DNA from: an archaeon
Lineage (GTDB): Archaea; Nanobdellota; Nanobdellia; SCGC-AAA011-G17; GW2011-AR17
Assembly: GCA_023245755.1 (NCBI GenBank)
Contig: JAHFJQ010000020.1
Span: forward strand, 1 to 12,098
Length of the DNA: 12,098 nucleotides
Reading direction: 5' to 3'
Below, piece after piece: positions 1 to 6,739 of this stretch (position 1 is the stretch's first letter; every line of letters starts with the position of its first letter). The notes under the pieces were generated by a model that had not been told where the DNA came from, searched no databases, and worked only from the letters and a program-made list of their open reading frames with translations. The translations under genes and the position numbers were made by a program.

Positions 1-350
1 ACTTTTTCTCCTAAAAAGTTTTTCACAACAAGTTTCTTTCCTTCCATCGTAACAGTCATAGGGAAGTGACTTGAACAAATTTTGACTCGATATTCATATG
101 GTTCTTGAACCCCTTTAATCATATTCAATATGTGAGATTTGAATGTATTGATGATTTTTTTCTCTCTTTTGGTGTATACTTTTGGTTCAATGATAATTTT
201 ATTTTCTTTTTTAGTAATAGTAAGGGTAGGGTAAACAAGTTTCTTCTTTACATGGAAATTTTTATGTGTCACTGTAATAAAATCAGTAACATCTATATCA
301 ACCCCGGTAGGGATGCTAATTTCCTTTCGAAGTCTTCTTGCTTCTAACAT
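1..350 (-). CDS. rpl6: Large-subunit ribosomal protein uL6, N-terminal part (runs off left edge)
   Basis: I translated 116 codons by hand from the ATG at 350-348; the frame is still open at base 1, so the C-terminal third or so is missing. uL6 binds 23S rRNA near the sarcin-ricin loop and the factor-binding site of the 50S subunit. The start (MLEARRLRKEISIP), the segment SHILNMIKGVQEPYEYRVK at residues 72-90, SHFPM at 94-98 and NFLGEK at the edge follow the archaeal uL6 pattern. The gene begins one base after the uS8 stop, in the expected order uS14-uS8-uL6. There is no evident Shine-Dalgarno site, so translation probably depends on coupling to uS8. Start and family are secure; the 3' end cannot be seen. 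Confidence 0.95.
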   Translation of the reverse strand, partial: MLEARRLRKEISIPTGVDIDVTDFITVTHKNFHVKKKLVYPTLTITKKENKIIIEPKVYTKREKKIINTFKSHILNMIKGVQEPYEYRVKICSSHFPMTVTMEGKKLVVKNFLGEK

Positions 351-351
351 C

Positions 352-744
352 TTAGTAAACAAAAGCTAAAAGCTTTCCTCCAAGATTTTTTTCCTTTGCT
401 TCATTTTGAGTCATAATTCCTTTAGGGGTGGAAACGATTAACATTCCGAAGTCCTTAGAAGGAAGGAATCTTTTTTCGAATTTACCATATTCACTTACTT
501 TTGCTGCGAAGCGTGGTTTAATTGCACCACATTTGTTTACGCCACCAATAAGAGTAATGTCTATAAAGCCACCTTTTCCATCGTCAACTGGAGTGAATTC
601 ACCAATAAAATGGTGTACCTTCATAATCTCAAGCACTGCCTTTGCAGTTTTGGAAATAGGGTGAACAATACAAGTTGGTTTACCAACCTTTTCAGCATTG
701 AGGATAGTGCTCAAAGCCATTGCCAAAGTGTCATTCATTGCCAT
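352..744 (-). CDS. rps8: Small-subunit ribosomal protein uS8
   Basis: uS8 is an early-binding 30S protein that contacts the central domain of 16S rRNA. The 130-residue product has the usual archaeal length and pattern: DTLAMALSTILNAEK near residues 5-19, HFIGEF at 45-50, an IKPRF strand around 75-79 and the C-terminal STPKGIMT motif at 105-112, which corresponds to the rRNA-binding loop of the family, followed by LGGKLLAFVY. Only one base separates it from the uS14 stop and one from the uL6 start. A second in-frame ATG two codons in (MAMND) could also be used; neither start has a clear Shine-Dalgarno site. Confidence 0.97.
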   Translation of the reverse strand: MAMNDTLAMALSTILNAEKVGKPTCIVHPISKTAKAVLEIMKVHHFIGEFTPVDDGKGGFIDITLIGGVNKCGAIKPRFAAKVSEYGKFEKRFLPSKDFGMLIVSTPKGIMTQNEAKEKNLGGKLLAFVY

Positions 745-745
745 G

Positions 746-976
746 TTAGTAGTATTTTTTGAATCCTAGTTTTGTTGCGTTATCTCTAAAGCATTGTCTG
801 CAAACATCAAGACCATATTTTTGTATGTGTGCTCCAAGTCTTCCACAAATTTTACAAGGTTTGGAGTTGATACCATTTTTTCTGGGTTTAGGAGCATTAT
901 GCTTCAGGAATTTTTTAAGCTTGACTGGTTTATTTTTGAGCTGTTTAAATACCTTCTTATAACTGCCTGCGGTCAT
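746..976 (-). CDS. rps14: Small-subunit ribosomal protein uS14, zinc-ribbon type with a long N-terminal extension
   Basis: uS14 belongs to the head of the 30S subunit. The C-terminal half is the classic zinc-binding form: Cys41 and Cys44, then Cys59 and Cys62, in CKICGRLGAHIQKYGLDVCR and onward to the archaeal ending GFKKYY. Typical archaeal uS14 is about 50-56 residues; this one has 76, the surplus being a lysine-rich N-terminus of roughly 30 residues starting MTAGSYKKVFKQLKNKPVKL. The long start is supported because its ATG overlaps the uL5 stop (TAATG) and a GGAGG lies seven bases upstream; no internal ATG exists before the zinc ribbon. I recall similar extensions in DPANN archaea, but could not check this here. 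Confidence 0.96.
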   Translation of the reverse strand: MTAGSYKKVFKQLKNKPVKLKKFLKHNAPKPRKNGINSKPCKICGRLGAHIQKYGLDVCRQCFRDNATKLGFKKYY

Positions 977-1503
977 TATTCAGCCTCCTCTCTACTGTCG
1001 AAAACAGTAAGTTTCAAATCTTTCTTTGCAAAATCAATTGCTTCGATTTTTGAAATAGCATGTCTTTGTGGAATTTTTCTTTTTTCTAATCCTCTTCTCT
1101 TAATTCGAAATCCTTTTCTTTGAAGACTAACTGCTACTTCAAGTCCAATAATTCCAACTTCAGGAATGTAGTTGAGTGTAGGGATATCTAAGTATTCTTT
1201 AATTCCAAAGGAAAAGTTTCCATGAGTGTCAAATGATCGTATAGGAAGTTTATTATCTCGTGCTTGAAGAAGCGTTGCAAGAATTTCTCTAGCCTTTACT
1301 CCTCTAAGGGTGACTTTACATCCAATAACTAAATTTGGTCTTAAGCCCCAAGTAGGGATTCTTTTTTGCGTTCTGGTTTCTGAAGGTTTAAGTCCAGAAA
1401 GCTTTTGCAAGAGGATTTTTCCCTTTTCTAATTCTTGTCCTGGCTTACCAGTCCCAATATTAAGGGTAACTTTCTCTATTGAAATTTGTTTCATGACGTT
1501 CAT
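976..1503 (-). CDS. rpl5: Large-subunit ribosomal protein uL5
   Basis: uL5 binds 5S rRNA in the central protuberance and contacts the P-site tRNA elbow. The 175-residue product has the archaeal hallmarks: IEKVTLNIGTG at residues 9-19, TRTQKRIPTWGLRPN at 43-57, THGNFSFGIKEY at 93-104, IPEVGIIGLEVAV at 113-125 and a basic GFRIKRRG at 131-138. It overlaps eS4 upstream by four bases (ATGA) and uS14 downstream by one base (TAATG). A GAGG four bases before the ATG is a plausible Shine-Dalgarno site. Length and sequence are ordinary for an archaeon. Confidence 0.97.
   Translation of the reverse strand: MNVMKQISIEKVTLNIGTGKPGQELEKGKILLQKLSGLKPSETRTQKRIPTWGLRPNLVIGCKVTLRGVKAREILATLLQARDNKLPIRSFDTHGNFSFGIKEYLDIPTLNYIPEVGIIGLEVAVSLQRKGFRIKRRGLEKRKIPQRHAISKIEAIDFAKKDLKLTVFDSREEAE
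984..988 (-). promoter_or_regulatory. Shine-Dalgarno site of uS14
   Basis: GGAGG on the minus strand, inside the last codons of uL5, seven bases before the uS14 ATG. It is among the best-placed ribosome binding sites in the operon and supports the N-terminally extended uS14 start. Confidence 0.75.
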
Positions 1504-2189
1504 TTTTCCTCGAGAGTGTGCATTTTTCCAATAACGAAGGCATATCTTTTTGCTGTTTCAAAGTTTCCTTCTTCTGTTTTAACAATAATATTTTTTTCTT
1601 TCATTTCTTCAAGTGTACCAACAACACCTTGTTTTGTTCCACCAGAAATGTAAACTCGTGCTCCCTTTTTCAAGGAAAGGTGCTCTTTAATTTTTCCATC
1701 TTTCAAAGACAAACAAAGAGTATCTCCAGTTTTATAATCTCCAGCTTTATCTAAAAGCAGATTTGTTCCATCGGAGTTATTAATTTGAGTTTTTCCATGA
1801 GCAATAACTTTTTTATTTTTAATCTGAACAACACGGATATCTTTTTCATCTTCTTTCAAAGCCAAAAGGGTAAATTTTCCTTTACGATTGTAAAAGAGTC
1901 TGTAGTTTTCCTGGACACTAGGAACAGAGATAACATCCATAAGTCCTAAACCAAAGCCAAGATCTTTTCTTACTTTACCATTGACAAAGATTTTTCCCTC
2001 ATTAAGGATTTTTTTTACTTCTCTTCTTGTTCTTGCATATTTTAGAAGAGTGGTCACAACAACAGAAAGAGGAAGAGATTCCTTAAGAGTATGTGCTCCT
2101 GCGCTTGGTCTTGTGGTGAACTTAATTCCTTTTTTCTTAATTCCCCAACTAGTAGGTGCATTCAATCGTGATAAGTGATTTTTAACCAT
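1500..2189 (-). CDS. rps4e: Small-subunit ribosomal protein eS4
   Basis: eS4 is the archaeal/eukaryotic 30S protein unrelated in architecture to bacterial uS4, and its presence places the operon in Archaea. The 229-residue product begins HLSRLNAPTSWGIKKKGIKF, carries an S4-like RNA-binding region around residues 40-90 (including ILNEGKIFVNGKVRKDLGFG), a central domain with NDxD-like NNSDGTNLLLD at 137-147, and a C-terminal KOW-type segment GARVYISGGTKQGVVGTLEE at 176-195. It starts two bases after the uL24 stop; AAGGAG eleven bases before the ATG, embedded in the last codons of uL24, is a strong ribosome binding site. It overlaps uL5 by four bases. Confidence 0.97.
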   Translation of the reverse strand: MVKNHLSRLNAPTSWGIKKKGIKFTTRPSAGAHTLKESLPLSVVVTTLLKYARTRREVKKILNEGKIFVNGKVRKDLGFGLGLMDVISVPSVQENYRLFYNRKGKFTLLALKEDEKDIRVVQIKNKKVIAHGKTQINNSDGTNLLLDKAGDYKTGDTLCLSLKDGKIKEHLSLKKGARVYISGGTKQGVVGTLEEMKEKNIIVKTEEGNFETAKRYAFVIGKMHTLEEK

Positions 2190-2191
2190 GG

Positions 2192-2590
2192 TTATTTTTT
2201 CTCCTTAGGACTTTTTCTTTCAACAATTCCTTTTCTATATTTATCAGTAAGTTCCATTTCTGTAATCATAACATTAGATGGGTGTAAAGGAACGAAAGCT
2301 TTGCTTCCATCTTTTTTGAGTGTTTCTATTCCTTCAATATAAACCTTCTGAGCTTTCATAAGTATTCTTGTAACTTTTCCAGTTTTTTTCTTATATTGTC
2401 CTCGTAGTATTTTTACTTTGTCTCCTTTTCTTAAAGGCAAACTTCGCAAAGTATATTTCTTTCTAAGTTCAGGACTAAGATGAGCACCCAAAAAGCTGTG
2501 TTGCACATGTAAAGGTGCATTGAATCGGAATTTTCTCTGCTTATTCGGGCGTTTACTCGCATTCCAGTTTTTTGACCATTCAATTTTCAT
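2192..2590 (-). CDS. rpl24: Large-subunit ribosomal protein uL24
   Basis: uL24 is a 50S assembly-initiating protein that binds the 5' domain of 23S rRNA and lies near the exit tunnel. The 132-residue product has the archaeal N-terminal extension (basic, with FNAPLHVQHSFLGAHLSPEL at 24-42) followed by the KOW motif: LPLRKGDKVKILRGQYKKKT at residues 51-70 and the companion strand KVYIEGIE at 82-89. A basic tail ends it. It sits three bases after uL14 and two before eS4, as in other archaeal spc clusters. No strong Shine-Dalgarno site is visible, so coupling to uL14 is likely. Confidence 0.97.
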   Translation of the reverse strand: MKIEWSKNWNASKRPNKQRKFRFNAPLHVQHSFLGAHLSPELRKKYTLRSLPLRKGDKVKILRGQYKKKTGKVTRILMKAQKVYIEGIETLKKDGSKAFVPLHPSNVMITEMELTDKYRKGIVERKSPKEKK

Positions 2591-2593
2591 TTT

Positions 2594-2995
2594 TTATACC
2601 ACAATACTTGATACTTTGGAAATTCCAGGCCATCTTTCAGCAGCTTCTTTTGCAATAGCTCCTTTAAATATGGTTCCTTTTGGAGTTCCTTTTTCATCTT
2701 TAAGGACGATAACCGCATTATCTTCAAATTTAATTCGAGTTCCATTAGGTCTCTTATATTCTTTTTTCTGTCTAACAATGATAGCAGCAACAACTTGCTT
2801 TCTCATTTCAGGTTTTCCTTTGATAACGGATGCTTTAACAAGGTCTCCAACACCTGCAGAAGCAATTCTTCTTCGTACTGTTTTATGTCCTTTGACACTA
2901 ATAATTTTGACTACTTTTGCTCCAGAGTTATCACAAGTAGGAATTTCTGCTCCTACTGGAAGTGCTCGTACCTTATGTCCTGTAAGTGCTTTCAT
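2594..2995 (-). CDS. rpl14: Large-subunit ribosomal protein uL14
   Basis: uL14 sits on the interface side of the 50S subunit and contributes to an inter-subunit bridge. The 133-residue product shows the near-universal CDNSGAK motif at residues 21-27, GDLVKASVIKGKPEMRKQVV around 50-69, the FEDNAVIVLKD strand around 90-100 and the terminal sequence ERWPGISKVSSIVV. The ATG overlaps the uS17 stop by four bases (ATGA). Length matches archaeal homologues. A 68-codon frame on the same strand within this gene has no independent support. Confidence 0.98.
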   Translation of the reverse strand: MKALTGHKVRALPVGAEIPTCDNSGAKVVKIISVKGHKTVRRRIASAGVGDLVKASVIKGKPEMRKQVVAAIIVRQKKEYKRPNGTRIKFEDNAVIVLKDEKGTPKGTIFKGAIAKEAAERWPGISKVSSIVV

Positions 2996-3327
2996 TTGTT
3001 AACTTTCACCACCACGAATTTTTTTGTTTTACTAATCGGTCTCGTTTCAACAATCATAACTTGATCTCCAATTTCAGCATCAATACAGTCAGGGTTATGT
3101 GCTTTCACTCGAGATCTGCTTTTTGCATAACGTTCAAATTTAGAGAGATAAGAGATTCTTTCCCATTCTACATTCACTGTCTTATGAAGATTTTTTTTGA
3201 TAATGATTCCTTCAAATACTCTTCCATGAAGTTTAAGGTCACCGTGAAATGGGCAATGTTTATCAGTACAGTTCTTACTAGGTACAACCAGTCCCATTCC
3301 AACGTTCTTCTTTGCTTTTGTTTTCAT
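2992..3327 (-). CDS. rps17: Small-subunit ribosomal protein uS17
   Basis: uS17 is a primary 16S rRNA-binding protein of the 30S body with an OB fold. The 111-residue product has the archaeal signature CTDKHCPFHGDLKLHGRVFE at residues 20-39, with Cys20, Cys25 and His28, then KTVNVEWERISYLSKFERY and the loop of basic residues SRSRVKAHNPDCIDAEIGD, ending in ETRPISKTKKFVVVKV. It overlaps both neighbours by four bases, Rpp29 upstream and uL14 downstream, consistent with stop-restart translation. An AGG a few bases before the ATG is only a weak ribosome binding site. Confidence 0.98.
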   Translation of the reverse strand: MKTKAKKNVGMGLVVPSKNCTDKHCPFHGDLKLHGRVFEGIIIKKNLHKTVNVEWERISYLSKFERYAKSRSRVKAHNPDCIDAEIGDQVMIVETRPISKTKKFVVVKVNK

Positions 3328-3584
3328 TTTTTGATCCTGTCTTCTGGTCTTCCAACCAAAATATCTCCTTTGATTATGATCTCTTGGTTTTGTATAGACA
3401 CTTGAAAGCTTGCGCCTTTTTTGAGCACGCTTTTTTCTCCATGCTCTGTTTCTATAACAAAGGTATTTTTTGTTTCGTCAACAATTTCGCCTTTGATACC
3501 AACCAAGGTTTTGTTTTCTGCATCAACCACCACAACGTCAAGACCGATAAATTCGTGTCGGACGATGTTTGTTGGTGATCTCAT
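3324..3584 (-). CDS. rnp1: RNase P protein component 1 (Rpp29/Pop4 family)
   Basis: This is the archaeal homologue of eukaryotic Rpp29, a protein subunit that works with the catalytic RNase P RNA in 5' maturation of tRNA. The 86-residue product is a small Sm-like barrel with the family signature: IVRHEFIGLDVVVVDAENKT at residues 7-26, then LVGIKGEIVDETKNT and the strongly conserved ending LVGRPEDRIKK. Its position between aIF1 and uS17 is the usual one in many archaea, linking tRNA processing with ribosome synthesis. Both ends overlap the neighbouring gene by four bases (ATGA). No clear Shine-Dalgarno site precedes it. Confidence 0.96.
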   Translation of the reverse strand: MRSPTNIVRHEFIGLDVVVVDAENKTLVGIKGEIVDETKNTFVIETEHGEKSVLKKGASFQVSIQNQEIIIKGDILVGRPEDRIKK

Positions 3585-3901
3585 CTTATTTCGTTAATGA
3601 TCGTAATGGAACTTGAAGCGAATCCTTCTTCGATAATGACTTTTTTTGCCATTTCGAGGTGGTTTCCTTGAAGTTCTATATTTTTATCCTTTGTAGTTCC
3701 CCCACAAGCAAGCTTGGATTTGAGTTTTTTTGCAAGCTCCTTGAGGTTGATCGTTTTATCATCAATGCCTGAGATTATCGTGCTGAGTTTTCCAAATCTT
3801 CTTTTAACGAGGCGAATCTCAATTTTCTGCTCTTCTTTTGCGATACTTTCACAAACACAGAGCTCTTGAGGCAAGCCACATTTTGGACAAATTTCACGCA
3901 T
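3581..3901 (-). CDS. Translation initiation factor aIF1 (SUI1/eIF1 family)
   Basis: aIF1 helps the 30S subunit select the correct start codon. The 106-residue product has an N-terminal putative zinc-binding segment with Cys5, Cys8, Cys15 and Cys17 (CPKCGLPQELCVC), then the SUI1 fold: IEIRLVKRRFGKLSTIISGI at residues 27-46 (basic loop), LKELAKKLKSKLACGGTT at 53-70 and IELQGNH at 75-81. Length and motif order are typical of archaeal aIF1. It overlaps uL29 by eight bases and Rpp29 by four. Unlike several neighbours it has a very strong Shine-Dalgarno site inside uL29, suggesting independent initiation as well as coupling. Confidence 0.96.
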   Translation of the reverse strand: MREICPKCGLPQELCVCESIAKEEQKIEIRLVKRRFGKLSTIISGIDDKTINLKELAKKLKSKLACGGTTKDKNIELQGNHLEMAKKVIIEEGFASSSITIINEIR

Positions 3902-4118
3902 GGGTTTTCTTCGGCACCTCCTTCTTTTTAGTTTCAGTCATAATAGTAAGTATTCTCGCAACAGTTTTTTTGACATTCTTCACATTACCTGGATTTTCAG
4001 GAACAGTTCCTGCACCGATTTGAGCATTAATTTTAATGAGATCCTTTCTAAGTTCAAGTAACTTGTTATCAAGCTCTTGCTTATTCATTTTTCTCAATTC
4101 TTTATTCTTGATCTTCAT
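3894..4118 (-). CDS. rpl29: Large-subunit ribosomal protein uL29
   Basis: uL29 is a small coiled-coil protein near the polypeptide exit site of the 50S subunit. The 74-residue product has the family pattern: KELRKMNKQELDNKLLELRK at residues 6-25, predicted as the first helix, and VKKTVARILTIMTE at 49-62 as the second, with an archaeal insert GAGTVPENPGN between. I kept the upstream ATG at 4118, which overlaps uS3 by 17 bases, because the preceding residues (KIKNKELRK) match the usual archaeal N-terminus; the internal ATG at 4088 would clip that helix. The lysine-rich tail encodes the aIF1 ribosome binding site. Confidence 0.93.
   Translation of the reverse strand: MKIKNKELRKMNKQELDNKLLELRKDLIKINAQIGAGTVPENPGNVKNVKKTVARILTIMTETKKKEVPKKTHA
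3915..3921 (-). promoter_or_regulatory. Strong Shine-Dalgarno site for aIF1
   Basis: GGAGGTG on the minus strand, matching the conserved anti-Shine-Dalgarno end of 16S rRNA over seven bases. It lies 13 bases before the aIF1 ATG, which is rather far, and is encoded by the KEV codons near the end of uL29. It is the longest such match I noticed in the operon. Confidence 0.7.
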
Positions 4119-4869
4119 TTTCTTTTACTTCTTCCTTTTTCTTTGCTACTTTTTTCTTCACAACAGCTTTCTTTTTAGCCTTTTTTTCTTCACTTGCTGG
4201 AGCTTCTTCTTCAGGAGTTTCTTTTTTAGCTTCTATTTTCACTTCTTCTACTTTAACAGTCATAACGCTTTGATCGATAAGAGTGAGTTTATCTGGTAAA
4301 ATAGTATTTGGAGGTAAGATACGCACTTTGATACCAATGCTTCCTGATTTTAAGTTTGCAGTAGATTCTCCATACATAACTTTAGACATAGAGACATCTC
4401 CCGATTTCTTTAAGTATCCAGCATAAAATCGCCATGTTTTTGCTCGTGCACCAGGCAGGCCTCTTCCACCAATAGCAATTTCTGCTCCCATAGCGCCAGC
4501 ATCAATAATTCTTTGCAAGGTTTTGTATCCAACAGATTTGAATCTCTTTGGTCCAAACCGTTCTAGGGTTGTTACAATTTGCTCTGCCATGGTTTGTGCA
4601 TCAAGATTAGCATTCTCAATTTCAGCAACTTCAATCTGAGGATTTTCCATTTTGAATTTGCTTTTCAATACTTTTGTAAGATCTTTAATATTCTCTCCAC
4701 CCTTTCCAACGATTAATCCTGGACGAGCAGTGTAGATAACAATTCTTTCTCCAAGAGGAGTTCTTTTAATCTCAAAGGAGCTGTATTTTCCTGCACCTAA
4801 TTCTTTAAGGAGGTATTCATTAACCAAAAATTCCCTCATCTTTTCACCGACAAATTTTCTCTCTATCAT
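4102..4869 (-). CDS. rps3: Small-subunit ribosomal protein uS3
   Basis: uS3 lines the mRNA entry tunnel of the 30S subunit. The 255-residue product has an N-terminal helix, a type II KH domain with the GxxG-like signature LIVGKGGENIKDL at residues 52-64, and the C-terminal uS3 domain with GAMGAEIAIGGRGLPGARAK at 125-144, followed by KVMYGEST and GIKVRILPP. After about residue 210 it ends in a low-complexity tail of alternating lysine and glutamate blocks, which looks disordered. The ATG overlaps uL22 by four bases and AAGGAG lies about eleven bases upstream. The core is ordinary; only the tail is variable in this family. Confidence 0.97.
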   Translation of the reverse strand: MIERKFVGEKMREFLVNEYLLKELGAGKYSSFEIKRTPLGERIVIYTARPGLIVGKGGENIKDLTKVLKSKFKMENPQIEVAEIENANLDAQTMAEQIVTTLERFGPKRFKSVGYKTLQRIIDAGAMGAEIAIGGRGLPGARAKTWRFYAGYLKKSGDVSMSKVMYGESTANLKSGSIGIKVRILPPNTILPDKLTLIDQSVMTVKVEEVKIEAKKETPEEEAPASEEKKAKKKAVVKKKVAKKKEEVKENEDQE

Positions 4870-5342
4870 TTGGTCTTTTTCTCCTTTGGATTTGTTTTAA
4901 CAGCTTCTTTCTTTTCCGTTTTCTTTTTTTCTTTTTCAGCGAGTGTGATTTCAATATGTGTTCTTTTTGCTTTTCTTCCTCTATGTCTTCCAGGTTTCAT
5001 CTGTGTATTTCCTTTGTTTGCAACAACTCGTGCAACATAGAGACTTTCCAGATCTAAACCTTTATTGAGAGCATTCATCTCTGCAGAGTTTAATAGTCGT
5101 AACATTTCTTTAGCAACCTTAACAGGGAATCTTCCTGGGCCCATTGGTCCCGGTTTGTGACCCAAATCCATATGGTACTTTCTAAAAGGAACAGCAACAG
5201 TCAAAGTCATAACATCTTGCATTTTCTTTTTTGCATCTGCAAGGCTTTTTCCTCGAATGAATGTAGCAACTTCTACAGCGAACTTTCGTGAGAGAGCTAA
5301 GTTCTCTCCTTTTGCAGTTGCGATGTGTTGTTTATTTTCCAT
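4866..5342 (-). CDS. rpl22: Large-subunit ribosomal protein uL22
   Basis: uL22 contacts all domains of 23S rRNA and sends a beta hairpin along the nascent-peptide exit tunnel. The 158-residue product shows ALSRKFAVEVATFIRGKSLA around residues 16-35, VAVPFRKYHMDLGHKPG around 49-65, GRFPVKVAKEMLRLLNSAE at 70-88 and the tunnel-hairpin motif MKPGRHRGRKAKRTHIEITL around 114-133. A lysine- and glutamate-rich tail follows. It begins two bases after uS19; GGTGA seven bases before the ATG, within the last uS19 codons, is a reasonable ribosome binding site. It overlaps uS3 by four bases. Confidence 0.97.
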   Translation of the reverse strand: MENKQHIATAKGENLALSRKFAVEVATFIRGKSLADAKKKMQDVMTLTVAVPFRKYHMDLGHKPGPMGPGRFPVKVAKEMLRLLNSAEMNALNKGLDLESLYVARVVANKGNTQMKPGRHRGRKAKRTHIEITLAEKEKKKTEKKEAVKTNPKEKKTK

Positions 5343-5344
5343 GT

Positions 5345-5743
5345 TTATTTCACCGATGCAGCTGAGCTAGATTTCGTTGCTCCAATACCTGGTGCAGAGT
5401 GTGCAACTCTGTTTCTTGTAAGTGTGAATTCTCCTAAGTAATGTCCAAGCATATCTGGAAAGATTTCAATTTGAACGTAAGATTTTCCCATATGCACGTG
5501 AATATTGATCCCAAGCATTTCTGGAATAACGATCATATCTCGACAATGTGTTTTGATTGGTTTTTTGTATTTTCCTTCTTTTGTTTTTTTGATTTTCAAA
5601 AGTAATCTCTTTTGCATTTCAGTAAAACCATGCTCAAGAGTTCTTCGTTGTCTTGCAGGAACGAGTTTTGCAAACTCTTTCACATCGAGTGCTTTAATCT
5701 CTTCTACGCTCTTTCCTCGATAGGTGAATTCTTTTCGTGCCAT
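5345..5743 (-). CDS. rps19: Small-subunit ribosomal protein uS19
   Basis: uS19 lies in the 30S head near the A-site finger and the decoding region. The 132-residue product has the archaeal N-terminus with a YRGKSVEEIKALDVKEFAKL segment at residues 8-27, ARQRRTLEHGF at 30-40, THCRDMIVIPEMLG at 65-78, the conserved MLGHYLGEFTLTR at 98-110 and a terminal HSAPGIGATKSS. It starts two bases after the uL2 stop, and a GGGAG in the last uL2 codons may serve as a ribosome binding site. Two bases separate it from uL22. Nothing is unusual. Confidence 0.97.
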   Translation of the reverse strand: MARKEFTYRGKSVEEIKALDVKEFAKLVPARQRRTLEHGFTEMQKRLLLKIKKTKEGKYKKPIKTHCRDMIVIPEMLGINIHVHMGKSYVQIEIFPDMLGHYLGEFTLTRNRVAHSAPGIGATKSSSAASVK

Positions 5744-5745
5744 GA

Positions 5746-6471
5746 TTATCGTTTTCTCCCTGTTCTCTTAGCTCTAATCAATCCAACATTTCTTCCAGAT
5801 GGAGCCCATCTTGGAGCAGTCTTAGGTTTCCCAGCGTGTCTACCCCGCCCAGATCCGAATGGGTGATCTACAGCGTTCATAGCAACTCCAGAAGTTTGTG
5901 GATAGAGTTTGTTTCTTGCTCTCATAGCATGCATTCTCTTACCTGCTTTGAGGAATGGTTTTTCAGTTCTTCCATCTCCTGCGATAGTTCCAATAGTAGC
6001 TCGACATTCTCCTAAGAATGTTTTTTGTTTTCTGGATGGTAATTTGACAATGATTCCTTCTCCAACTTTTCCAACAACACGTGCACAAACACCTGCAGTT
6101 CGAACAAGTTTTCCACCATCACCAGGTCTACATTCAAGATTATAGATTGCAGTTCCTTCTGGGATGTTTTTCAAAGGAAGGACATTTCCATTTTGCACCG
6201 GTGCAGAAGCACCTGAAGCAACAATATCTCCAACTTTAATATTGAGTGGAGCAGATATAAGAATTTCTTCTTTGGTATCATATTGAATTTTTGCCAAAGG
6301 AGCCATATGTCCAGGGCAATCAATAAGATCCTTTACAGTTCCATACACAACAGCGTTTCTTTCAGCTTCATCGTAAGACCTATATTTAATTTCTCCATAG
6401 TATCTATGACTTGGAGACCTATAGGTAGATGTTCCTCTTCCTCGACGTTGTGTAATAAGATTCTTTCCCAT
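5746..6471 (-). CDS. rpl2: Large-subunit ribosomal protein uL2
   Basis: uL2 is one of the most conserved 50S proteins and supports the peptidyl-transferase centre and subunit association. The 241-residue product begins GKNLITQRRGRGTSTYRSPS, has the OB-like domain with VKDLIDCPGHMAPLAKI around 46-62, the SH3-like part with CRPGDGGKLVRTAGVCARVV at 114-133, and the diagnostic C-terminal segment AMNAVDHPFGSGRGRHAGKP at 197-216, which holds the conserved His of the family, followed by GRKR. One base separates it from uL23 and two from uS19. Length and motif order are standard for Archaea. Confidence 0.98.
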   Translation of the reverse strand: MGKNLITQRRGRGTSTYRSPSHRYYGEIKYRSYDEAERNAVVYGTVKDLIDCPGHMAPLAKIQYDTKEEILISAPLNIKVGDIVASGASAPVQNGNVLPLKNIPEGTAIYNLECRPGDGGKLVRTAGVCARVVGKVGEGIIVKLPSRKQKTFLGECRATIGTIAGDGRTEKPFLKAGKRMHAMRARNKLYPQTSGVAMNAVDHPFGSGRGRHAGKPKTAPRWAPSGRNVGLIRAKRTGRKR

Positions 6472-6472
6472 G

Positions 6473-6739
6473 TTAGAGTAATCCTAGCTGTGTTGCAACA
6501 TCAATTGCAGGTGTTTCCGCAGCTAACTTCACGAATGCTTTTTTCTCCCCAGACGGAAGAATAAGGGTGGTGACTTTGATAACTTTTACTTTGAACAGTG
6601 TTTCCGCATCTTTTTTAATATCTTGCTTACTTGCTCTTCTATCAACAATGAAAACCAACTTATTTTCATTTTGCATGATTTTAACATTCTTTTCTGTAGT
6701 GACAGGGTGTTTAATGATAGAGAAAGTTTCTAGACTCAT
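6473..6739 (-). CDS. rpl23: Large-subunit ribosomal protein uL23
   Basis: uL23 sits at the polypeptide exit site and is the docking point for signal recognition particle. The 88-residue product has the archaeal length and signatures: the HPVTTEK motif at residues 11-17, LVFIVDRRASKQDIKKDAET at 28-47 and FKVKVIKVTTLI followed by the loop LPSGEKKAFVKLA. Its ATG overlaps the uL4 stop by four bases (ATGA), and AAGGAG with a spacing of about eight bases lies in the last uL4 codons, so both coupling and direct initiation are possible. Confidence 0.97.
   Translation of the reverse strand: MSLETFSIIKHPVTTEKNVKIMQNENKLVFIVDRRASKQDIKKDAETLFKVKVIKVTTLILPSGEKKAFVKLAAETPAIDVATQLGLL

Noticed and set aside
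2587..2793. 68-codon minus-strand frame inside uL14
   Set aside because: Entirely within the certain uL14 coding sequence in another frame, with no start signal or recognisable features.
2520..3002. 160-codon plus-strand frame antisense to uL14 and uL24
   Set aside because: Antisense shadow of two certain ribosomal protein genes; the serine- and phenylalanine-rich composition is what AT-rich coding DNA gives on its complement. The same applies to the other plus-strand frames over the operon.
4111..4240. Lysine/glutamate repeats at the 3' end of uS3 as a DNA repeat element
   Set aside because: The low complexity is explained by a disordered charged protein tail; the codons vary and there is no regular DNA repeat unit.
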